DNA of 7,693 nucleotides from an uncultured Clostridia bacterium (GTDB taxonomy: Bacteria; Bacillota; Clostridia; Oscillospirales; Ruminococcaceae). The notes under the pieces are model-generated. The model had not been told where the DNA came from. It searched no databases and worked only from the letters and a program-made list of their open reading frames with translations. This document shows, one piece after another, positions 1 to 5,048 of this stretch. Each line of letters begins with the position of its first letter. Positions within the stretch are counted from its first letter, which is position 1. Both the position numbers and the translations under genes were made by a program. The DNA lies in contig CAMAJC010000076.1 of NCBI GenBank assembly GCA_945835425.1, positions 1 through 7,693 on the forward strand. The letters are read 5' to 3'.

Positions 1-304
1 GCATACCCTTGTAGCCGTCGCCGGTGGTGCGGGGTTTGTTGGTGTAGATGCGGGGAATGATCAGGATTTTGTCCTTCACCTGCTCCTGCACTCTCGCCAG
101 CCGGTGAATATATTCCAGCACCGCGTCCTGCCGGTCGGCCGAGCAGGGCCCGATGATCATGATAAACTTGTCCGATTCGCCCGTAAAGACCTTCGCGATC
201 TCCGCGTCTCTTTCGGCTTTTTTCCGGGTCAGCTCTTCCGACAGGGCGTACTGCACTTTAATCGCTTCAGGGTCGGGCAGCACGCGGATCATTTCCATAG
301 ACAT
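1..304 (-). CDS. 3-deoxy-7-phosphoheptulonate (DAHP) synthase, class I AroF/G/H type, N-terminal part
   Basis: The enzyme condenses phosphoenolpyruvate with erythrose 4-phosphate in the cytoplasm, the first step of the shikimate pathway. The window holds the first 101 codons; the gene runs off the left edge (the family is usually about 340-350 residues). Family motifs seen are IIGPCSADR at residues 50-58, with Cys54 matching the metal-binding cysteine of the family, and PRIYTNKPRTTGDGYKG at 84-100, whose Arg85 and Lys90 correspond to the phosphoenolpyruvate-binding Arg and Lys. The start is the ATG at 304-302, because an AAAGGAG ribosome site (318-312) lies 7 bases before it. ATGs at codons 3 and 5 are less well placed. 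A strong promoter at 437-465 gives a leader of about 125 nt. Which paralogue (Phe-, Tyr- or Trp-type) cannot be told from this fragment. Confidence 0.93.
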   Translation of the reverse strand, partial: MSMEMIRVLPDPEAIKVQYALSEELTRKKAERDAEIAKVFTGESDKFIMIIGPCSADRQDAVLEYIHRLARVQEQVKDKILIIPRIYTNKPRTTGDGYKGM

Positions 305-324
305 ATCTTTTCTCCTTTATTCCC

Positions 325-372
325 CGGGAATCACGCTGCCATGCAGACGGCAGATGAAACAAAAAATTCCCG
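325..372 (-). promoter_or_regulatory. Stem-loop in the DAHP synthase leader
   Basis: Read on the minus strand, the leader has an outer 7-bp stem (CGGGAAT at 372-366 with ATTCCCG at 331-325) enclosing an inner 5-bp stem (CTGCC at 353-349 with GGCAG at 340-336) and an 8-nt loop. It ends six bases before the AAAGGAG ribosome site. No T-box consensus or terminator U-run was seen, so it may be only a stabilising or translation-modulating structure. Confidence 0.4.
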
Positions 373-400
373 ATAAATACTTATTTTCTATCGCTTTTAC

Positions 401-454
401 GCTTTAAAGCTTTTAATCGTAAATGAGCGTGATTCTAGTATAATGCTTTAAAGC
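401..454. promoter_or_regulatory. Paired GCTTTAAAGC palindromes at the DAHP synthase promoter (candidate operator)
   Basis: Two identical perfect 10-bp palindromes, GCTTTAAAGC, lie at 401-410 and 445-454, 44 bp apart (about four helical turns). The right copy sits inside the 17-bp spacer between -35 and -10 of the minus-strand promoter; the left copy lies about 20 bases downstream of the expected transcription start. This is a typical layout for repression by a dimer pair. No known regulator consensus is recognised; the operator role is inferred from position and symmetry. Confidence 0.45.
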
Positions 455-465
455 CAAAAAGTCAA
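437..465 (-). promoter_or_regulatory. Sigma-A promoter of the DAHP synthase gene
   Basis: On the minus strand, -35 TTGACT (465-460), a 17-bp spacer and -10 TATACT (442-437). Start expected near 430, giving a leader of about 125 nt to the ATG at 304. Both boxes match the consensus at five of six bases. Confidence 0.8.
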
Positions 466-498
466 GAGCTGTATGCTGACAAAATTATCCGGAAATTA

Positions 499-527
499 TT
501 GTATACTTCCCCGAAATGTGTTACTAT
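499..527 (+). promoter_or_regulatory. Possible promoter of the lactonase operon
   Basis: TTGTAT (499-504), a 17-bp spacer and TACTAT (522-527) form the best plus-strand candidate upstream of the lactonase gene. TATACA at 525-530 is an overlapping alternative -10. Starting near 534, transcription would place the whole 542-649 inverted-repeat element in the leader. Both boxes are weak matches, so this is tentative. Confidence 0.35.
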
Positions 528-541
528 ACATATAGAAGAAT

Positions 542-649
542 CTAGGGAAGCTCTGATTTAATCGGTTTTCCTCTTTTTCGGAGACGTGTCCAAGAGGCTT
601 TTCCCCCGCCTCCGGCGGGGGAAAAAACATTAATTCAGAGGTTCCCTGG
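542..649. repeat. 108-bp inverted-repeat element with three-way-junction fold (MITE-like or structured leader RNA)
   Basis: The ends are inverted repeats: 544-562 pairs with 629-647 at 17 of 19 positions, and CT/GG at 542-543 and 648-649 extends the stem with one G-T pair. Inside lie a hairpin of CCTCTT (570-575) with AAGAGG (592-597), and a perfect 12-bp stem (599-610 with 614-625) on a 3-base TCC loop. This gives a three-way junction as RNA, or a cruciform-like DNA element. The 12-bp stem is preceded by T and followed by A on either strand, so it is not an intrinsic terminator. No target-site duplication is evident. It may be a small non-autonomous mobile element or a cis-acting RNA in the lactonase leader; sequence alone cannot decide. 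Confidence 0.6.
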
Positions 650-661
650 CCTATATTTTTG

Positions 662-667
662 AAAGGA
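662..667 (+). promoter_or_regulatory. Ribosome binding site of the lactonase gene
   Basis: AAAGGA lies 12 bases before the ATG at 680. This is a long spacing, but the in-frame upstream TTG codons at 659 and 669 would overlap or abut the site, so the ATG is preferred. Confidence 0.5.
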
Positions 668-679
668 TTGGTAAACGAT

Positions 680-1696
680 ATGCAGTATTGGTTTTCCGGA
701 TATGGCGGACAGAACGGCGGTACACCGCTCCCCTCCCTGATGCTTTACGATCCCGACGTTTTCCCCCAGACGCGCTGCACCGACTTAACGCCCGGGCTTT
801 CCTGGCTGGCCGAGACGGACGACGGCCGGCTGATCGCCTGCAAAGAGGACGATAATTCCGGCGCGGTGATGCTCTTTAAAATCGAGGGCGAAACCCTTTC
901 CCTGCTGGACAGCCGTCAGATCGACGGGACCGCTTTCTGCCACCTCTCCTGGTGGGAAAAGCACCGGGTCGTCGCCGGAGCCTGCTACGGCAGCGGCGAT
1001 ATCTTCACGCTGCAGGTGACCGAAAACGGTTTCGGCGAGATGCGCTCCTATATCCATCAGGACGCACCGGATAATGGACTCACCCGCGCCCACTGCATCA
1101 TCGCGAACGCCGCTGAAACGACCGCTTATGTTTCCAACATCGCCCTCGACCGGCTCTACCTCTATGATATAGCGGAGGACGGCTCCCTGCAAAACGAGCG
1201 GTTTGTCCAGCTGACTGAGGGCGACGGCATCCGCCATCTGCTGCTGCGGGAAGACCAGCAGCGGCTGTACGCGACAACTGAATACCAAAACGTTGTCTAC
1301 AGCTTTGATATGTCCGGCGAGATGCCGGTACTGCTGGGCAAAATCCCGTCCCTGACGGCGGATTATGTCATGAAGAGCTATCATTCGGGCCTGGTCATGA
1401 ACAAAGCCGGGACGCGGCTCTATGTGGGCAACCGAGGTGCCAACACCATCACCGTTTTTGCGACCGGCGCTGATACTCCCACAGGGCTTACCCGGCTGAC
1501 CGAGGCGCCTGTCTGCGGCGACTGGCCGCGGGATATCTCCCTGATCCCGGACGAAAGCCACATCATCAGCTGCAACCAGCGCAGCAACAGCATCACCTTC
1601 CTGCCCATCGACGAAAACGGCATCCCCGGGACCCCGGACCGGGTCATCCCGTTCATCGCACCGTCCTTTGCCGGTTTCCGGAAGAATACATACTAA
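680..1696 (+). CDS. 6-phosphogluconolactonase-like beta-propeller protein (lactonase family)
   Basis: A 338-residue protein of the seven-bladed propeller lactonase family (Pgl/YbhE type, PF10282). Characterised members hydrolyse 6-phosphogluconolactone to 6-phosphogluconate; others act on different sugar lactones or are uncharacterised. Blade motifs recur: HCIIANAAETTAYVSNIALD from residue 138, GDGIRH at 181-186 (the family's G-x-G-x-R-H turn), a G-x-R-L-Y-V-x-N-R-G strand with N251-R252-G253 followed by ANTITVF, and GDWPRDIS at 280-287 followed by a CNQRSNSITFLPID strand. No signal peptide is seen, so it should be cytoplasmic. The ATG at 680 is chosen over in-frame TTG codons upstream. It is the first gene of an operon; the next start is 12 bases after its stop. 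No neighbouring glucose-6-phosphate dehydrogenase supports a pentose-phosphate role, so the substrate is uncertain. Confidence 0.85.
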   Translation: MQYWFSGYGGQNGGTPLPSLMLYDPDVFPQTRCTDLTPGLSWLAETDDGRLIACKEDDNSGAVMLFKIEGETLSLLDSRQIDGTAFCHLSWWEKHRVVAGACYGSGDIFTLQVTENGFGEMRSYIHQDAPDNGLTRAHCIIANAAETTAYVSNIALDRLYLYDIAEDGSLQNERFVQLTEGDGIRHLLLREDQQRLYATTEYQNVVYSFDMSGEMPVLLGKIPSLTADYVMKSYHSGLVMNKAGTRLYVGNRGANTITVFATGADTPTGLTRLTEAPVCGDWPRDISLIPDESHIISCNQRSNSITFLPIDENGIPGTPDRVIPFIAPSFAGFRKNTY

Positions 1697-1700
1697 GGAG
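1695..1700 (+). promoter_or_regulatory. Ribosome binding site overlapping the lactonase stop codon
   Basis: AAGGAG begins inside the lactonase TAA stop and lies 8 bases before the ATG at 1709. Terminating ribosomes would clear or feed the site, which argues for translational coupling. Confidence 0.8.
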
Positions 1701-1708
1701 CGCTTTTT

Positions 1709-2563
1709 ATGAAACTGACCTATCTCGGCACCGCAGCGGCAGAGGGCTGGCCCGCGGTCTTCTGTAACTGCGAAAACTGCAAAGAAGCAGCCCGTCTCGG
1801 CGGACGCAACATCCGCACCCGCTCGCAGGCGCTTGTGAACGACGACCTGCTGCTCGACCTGCCGCCGGACACCTATCTGCACAAGCTGGCAAACGGGCTG
1901 GACCTGACCAAAGTCCGCTACCTTTTTGTGACCCATTGGCATATGGACCATTTTTATCCCCAGGAGCTGACCATCCGCGGCTCTTATTACAGCCACGGCA
2001 TGGTGTCCCCGGAGCTGGACGTCTACTGCGCCGAGGGGACGAAGGGACTGTTTGACAAGATCGGCTGGGAGGCAAACCGGGACACACTGGACGCCATCCA
2101 CTTCCACATTCTCTCCGCCTTCACCCCTGTGCAGGCCGGGCCGTACACCGTCACCCCGCTCCCGGCAAACCATATGCATGAGTTGGACGGCGGCGGAAAC
2201 ACGCCCCATCCCTATATCTACCTGATCGAAGAGGGCGGCAAAAAGCTGCTCTACGGGCATGACACCGGGTATTTTTACCCCGAGGTCTGGGATTTCCTGG
2301 GAAAAGCCGGGCATATCGACCTTGTCAGCATGGACGGTACCTGCGGCAGACGGAAAGTGGGTCTGCGCGGCGGACATATGGGCCTTCCGGACAACCTTGA
2401 GGTCAAGGCGCGGCTCATCGAAATGGGCGTCTGCAACGAAAAGACCGTCTTTGTCATCAACCATTTCTCCCACAACGACGGGATCTGTTATGACCATCTG
2501 GTGCCGGTCGCAGAAAAGGACGGGCTGATCGTCTCTTACGACGGTATGCGTATAAATACTTAA
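1709..2563 (+). CDS. PhnP-like metallo-beta-lactamase-fold phosphodiesterase
   Basis: A 284-residue metal-dependent hydrolase of the MBL fold, closest to the PhnP group (COG1235). E. coli PhnP hydrolyses 5-phosphoribosyl 1,2-cyclic phosphate in phosphonate breakdown; other members cleave cyclic phosphodiesters. Visible are the N-terminal G-T-A motif; a Cys19-x-Cys21-x2-Cys24 cluster that with His223 (in GGHMG) matches the extra structural zinc site of PhnP; the di-metal motif H76-x-H78-x-D80-H81; His155 (ANHMHE); Asp185 (GHDTG); and an INHFSHN segment at 250-256. All expected metal ligands appear present, so it should be active. No signal peptide is seen. It is the second gene of the lactonase operon and precedes a terminator. 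No phosphonate lyase genes are in view, so the substrate may be a sugar-derived cyclic phosphate or another phosphodiester. Confidence 0.85.
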   Translation: MKLTYLGTAAAEGWPAVFCNCENCKEAARLGGRNIRTRSQALVNDDLLLDLPPDTYLHKLANGLDLTKVRYLFVTHWHMDHFYPQELTIRGSYYSHGMVSPELDVYCAEGTKGLFDKIGWEANRDTLDAIHFHILSAFTPVQAGPYTVTPLPANHMHELDGGGNTPHPYIYLIEEGGKKLLYGHDTGYFYPEVWDFLGKAGHIDLVSMDGTCGRRKVGLRGGHMGLPDNLEVKARLIEMGVCNEKTVFVINHFSHNDGICYDHLVPVAEKDGLIVSYDGMRINT

Positions 2564-2594
2564 TTTTTAACTTATATTTTGATTAAACTATTTT

Positions 2595-2640
2595 CCCGGC
2601 AGCGGGATGTGTTCTGAGCACAGACTGCTGCCGGGTTTTT
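2595..2640 (+). terminator. Intrinsic terminator of the lactonase/PhnP-like operon
   Basis: A 9-bp GC-rich stem, CCCGGCAGC (2595-2603) with GCTGCCGGG (2627-2635), has a further TGTG/CACA pairing inside and is followed directly by TTTTT (2636-2640). It starts 31 bases after the stop codon at 2563. Confidence 0.92.
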
Positions 2641-2692
2641 GTCATTTTTCTGCTGCAATTTTGTACTTTTCTGCGTTCTTGTCCGAAACAGA

Positions 2693-2721
2693 TTGACAAC
2701 TAATAACTATTGTATTATTAT
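2693..2721 (+). promoter_or_regulatory. Strong sigma-A promoter of the solute-binding lipoprotein gene
   Basis: Perfect -35 TTGACA (2693-2698), a 17-bp spacer and -10 TATTAT (2716-2721). Start expected near 2728, giving a leader of about 90 nt that carries the palindrome at 2737-2780. Confidence 0.87.
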
Positions 2722-2736
2722 GTAATTAAAACTTGT

Positions 2737-2780
2737 TCATGTAAATTTTATGTGTAAATATTTTACATATATTTACATGA
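2737..2780 (+). promoter_or_regulatory. 44-nt nested palindrome in the solute-binding protein leader (operator or RNA hairpin)
   Basis: TCATGTAAAT (2737-2746) pairs perfectly with ATTTACATGA (2771-2780). Inside it, TGTAAA (2753-2758) and TTTACA (2762-2767) flank TAT as a perfect 15-bp palindrome. Four TGTAAA-like half-sites therefore lie about 10-50 bases downstream of the expected start. Symmetric TGTAAA/TTTACA half-sites resemble operators of LacI-type sugar regulators, though the usual central CG is missing. It is AT-rich and could equally form a leader hairpin; it lacks a U-run. The ribosome site (GGAAAGGA, 2802-2809) lies beyond it and stays free. Confidence 0.5.
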
Positions 2781-2817
2781 TTTTTAGTCACGTCAAAAGA
2801 CGGAAAGGACGAAAACT

Positions 2818-4437
2818 ATGAAAAAGAGAATTTTCGCAGCACTTCTCGCAGCAGCTATGGCAGCAAGCCTCGCTTCCTGCGGCAGCAACGACACTGCTTC
2901 TTCCGGCAGCAGTTCTTCCACCGCTGCTTCTGCCGGAACCTCTTCCGCGGCTTCCTCCTCTGAAGCATCTGCGGACGCAGGCGAAACCGCCGCTGACCCC
3001 GCTGCCGAAGCGATTGCAGCCCGCACCGAACCCCAGACCGTCGTCGTAAACTGGCCGACCTACAGCGGCTCCCTGGACGGCATCGACCGCATCGTCGAAA
3101 AGATGAACGAACTGACCATCCCGGCTCTGAACCTGCAGGTCGATATGCAGATCACCGACTTTGCAAACCGCAACCAGACCATCACCCTGGCGATCTCCGG
3201 CGGTGAGCAGCTGGATATCATTTCCTCCATCGGCGTCGGCTACACCAACGGCATCACCAACGACTACTGGGAAGATTTTGAACAGGAAGTCGACGGCTAC
3301 AACCTGCTCGAGACCTACGGCTCCGGCATCATCGACACCATGGGCTGGGACGTTCTGAACGCCTGCCGCAGCGCTGACGGCGTACTGTACGGCGTTTCTC
3401 AGCAGAAAGAAAACGCACAGGGCCGCTTCGCTCTGGCCATCGGCACCGAATATCTGAAGAACGCTGCTGACTATATGGATCTCGTCCCCGATCTGGAGAG
3501 CGACGTCTGGAGAGTCAACGGCCTGGAAGACCTGATCACCATCCTGAAAGCAACCCATGACGCAAACCCCGACCTGGACACCTTTGCTCCCGGCGGTCTG
3601 CAGCAGGGCTGGACCGACGTTGACGCCCTGGGTGGCGACTATTTCGGCGTTCTGGCTAACTACGGAACAGGGGATGTTGTCGACTGGTTCTCGGATGACT
3701 CCTATCTGGAAATGGTTCATGGTATGCGCGAGCTGTTCGAATACGGCTGCATCAATCCCGCTGAGCTGACCGACACCACCGCCGCCAACTCCCGCGTACA
3801 GGCCGGTTCGCTGATGTCCTACATCACCAACTACAAACCCGGCTCCAAGATTCAGGAATCCACCCTCTGCGGTATGGATATCACCATCGTTCTCGGCGGC
3901 CCTGACTTCACCGCCAGCAACTCCATCGCTGCGATGCCCTGGTGCATCTGCTCCAACACCGGCGACGTCGTCGCAGCCATGCAGTACTTAAACTTCATGT
4001 ACACCTCTTCCGAATGGAACGAGCTGTTCAAGTGGGGCGAAAAGGGCGTTGACTTTGAAGAGATCGACGGCACCGCGAAGTTTGTGGAAAATGCAGAATA
4101 TAACCATGCGCTGCAGTGGCTGGCTCCCGGCCAGTTCCTGGCTATGCCCGAATACGGCAACCCCACAAACCTCTGGGATGTTTACGAAGAATTCAATGAA
4201 AACGCGATCGTTTCCGAAGCTTCCGGCTTCTCCTTCGACAAGTCTCCGGTTGCCAACGAATACACCGCTCTGACCAACGTATACGACGAATACAAGAAGT
4301 CGATCGAATACGGCATGATCGATTCCGAAACGGCTCTCGCCGAGATGAAGTCCAAACTCGATGCCGCAGGCTACCAGACCTACATGAACGAGAAGCAGTC
4401 CCAGCTGGATGCCTGGAGAGCAGCAAACGGCAAATAA
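2818..4437 (+). CDS. Extracellular solute-binding lipoprotein of a sugar ABC transporter (DUF3502-type C terminus)
   Basis: A 539-residue lipoprotein that should capture an oligosaccharide or similar solute outside the cell for an ABC importer. A signal peptide with lipobox L18-A-S-C21 gives lipid anchoring at Cys21, followed by a Ser/Thr/Ala-rich flexible linker to about residue 62. The binding fold follows, starting with a TVVVNWPTYSG strand. The last 105 residues, from W434 (WLAPGQFLAMPEYG, then GFSFDKSPVANEYTALTNVYDEY), match the DUF3502 C-terminal region found in large LipO/YtcQ-type binding proteins. Start: ATG at 2818, 8 bases after GGAAAGGA. A consensus promoter and regular codon use suggest high expression. 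It is flanked by terminators on both sides and has no permease or ATPase genes next to it, unlike most relatives, so its transporter must be encoded elsewhere. The ligand cannot be inferred. Confidence 0.92.
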   Translation: MKKRIFAALLAAAMAASLASCGSNDTASSGSSSSTAASAGTSSAASSSEASADAGETAADPAAEAIAARTEPQTVVVNWPTYSGSLDGIDRIVEKMNELTIPALNLQVDMQITDFANRNQTITLAISGGEQLDIISSIGVGYTNGITNDYWEDFEQEVDGYNLLETYGSGIIDTMGWDVLNACRSADGVLYGVSQQKENAQGRFALAIGTEYLKNAADYMDLVPDLESDVWRVNGLEDLITILKATHDANPDLDTFAPGGLQQGWTDVDALGGDYFGVLANYGTGDVVDWFSDDSYLEMVHGMRELFEYGCINPAELTDTTAANSRVQAGSLMSYITNYKPGSKIQESTLCGMDITIVLGGPDFTASNSIAAMPWCICSNTGDVVAAMQYLNFMYTSSEWNELFKWGEKGVDFEEIDGTAKFVENAEYNHALQWLAPGQFLAMPEYGNPTNLWDVYEEFNENAIVSEASGFSFDKSPVANEYTALTNVYDEYKKSIEYGMIDSETALAEMKSKLDAAGYQTYMNEKQSQLDAWRAANGK

Positions 4438-4445
4438 TCTACGCT

Positions 4446-4467
4446 GATATCTTCCTCCAAAGATATC
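4446..4467 (+). other. Perfect hairpin just after the solute-binding protein stop codon
   Basis: GATATCTT (4446-4453) pairs with AAGATATC (4460-4467) over a 6-base loop. It lies 8 bases after the stop codon, with no U-run after it, so it is not itself a terminator. It could stabilise the 3' end of an abundant mRNA. Confidence 0.45.
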
Positions 4468-4471
4468 CAAT

Positions 4472-4524
4472 AAAAAAGAACCGCAGGGGTTTTACACCAT
4501 CCCCCTCTGCGGTTCTTATTTTTT
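4472..4524. terminator. Bidirectional intrinsic terminator between convergent units
   Basis: AAGAACCGCAG (4476-4486) pairs with CTGCGGTTCTT (4507-4517), with GGGG/CCCC pairing further in. A T-run follows on the plus strand (to 4524) and an A-run precedes it (4472-4477), giving U-runs in both directions. It ends the solute-binding protein mRNA and backs up the minus-strand operon. Confidence 0.92.
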
Positions 4525-4526
4525 GC

Positions 4527-4559
4527 AAAACAAAAAGGACGAAAGCCCGGCCTTCGTCC
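4527..4559 (-). terminator. Minus-strand terminator of the SGNH/DUF4358 operon
   Basis: Read on the minus strand, GGACGAA (4559-4553) pairs with TTCGTCC (4543-4537) around a short GC-rich inner part, then TTTTTGTTTT follows (4536-4527). It begins 7 bases after the DUF4358 stop codon, upstream of the bidirectional terminator, so the operon has two terminators in tandem. Confidence 0.8.
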
Positions 4560-4566
4560 CCGTTTC

Positions 4567-5016
4567 TTAGAATGTATCCCCCAGCAGCTTCTCAGCTGTC
4601 TCCGAATCCGCCGACACGACGACGCTCACATAGCAGCCGTCCTGCCGGACAACCGCGTCCTCCAGCCGTACGACCTCATCCGGCATATAGCTTTCATAGG
4701 CCGCGATCTGCGACTGGATATGAGCCTTTGCCTCCTCGCAGGCGGTCTTGGCGTCCGCGTCGGTCTCCATCTTAAAGACGGCGACCTCCTCAGCCGTCGC
4801 GCCGCTGCCCTTGTAAAGCACCGCGTCCACATATCCATCGATGTCATACAGCATCGAGATCATACTGTCGTCGATCATTTCCAGCTCATCATCGAAGGAA
4901 ACGGTCGTGACAATGCTCTCCGCCAGGGCATCGATATCCACATCCTTCACTTTGGTTCCGCTGCAGGATGTAAACAGCAGGGCCGCCAACAAGACGGCCA
5001 GAGTTTGCTTTTTCAT
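4567..5016 (-). CDS. DUF4358 domain lipoprotein
   Basis: A 149-residue lipoprotein. The signal sequence MKKQTLAVLLAALLFTSC has lipobox F15-T-S-C18, so it should be anchored on the outer face of the membrane. The rest matches the DUF4358 family of Clostridia: a VDIDALAESI start, an FDDELEMIDD segment, MLYDIDGYVDAVLYKGSGATAEEVAVF, then a helix of A/E/K repeats, ESYMPDEVVRLEDAVV and a C-terminal YVSVVVSAD strand. The family has no known biochemical role. The ATG at 5016-5014 is preferred to a longer in-frame start at 5082, because GAGGGG (5029-5024) stands 7 bases before it, the signal peptide begins there, and the longer form would overlap the SGNH gene. It is the second gene of an operon, 32 bases after the SGNH stop codon. 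Confidence 0.87.
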   Translation of the reverse strand: MKKQTLAVLLAALLFTSCSGTKVKDVDIDALAESIVTTVSFDDELEMIDDSMISMLYDIDGYVDAVLYKGSGATAEEVAVFKMETDADAKTACEEAKAHIQSQIAAYESYMPDEVVRLEDAVVRQDGCYVSVVVSADSETAEKLLGDTF

Positions 5017-5048
5017 CTGGTGTCCCCTCGTTTCCCAGAGAGGCCGCC

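Noticed and set aside
599..625. The 12-bp GC-rich stem as an intrinsic terminator
   Set aside because: T bases precede and A bases follow the stem on both strands, so there is no U-run after it in either direction.
785..2497. A 570-codon open frame on the minus strand
   Set aside because: It lies opposite two genes with clear family motifs, has no ribosome site or promoter, and its translation shows no recognisable fold. It is a by-product of GC-rich codon use.
2788..3720. A 310-codon open frame on the minus strand
   Set aside because: It is antisense to the solute-binding protein gene and its leader; Gly/Arg/Val-rich shadow sequence with no start signals.
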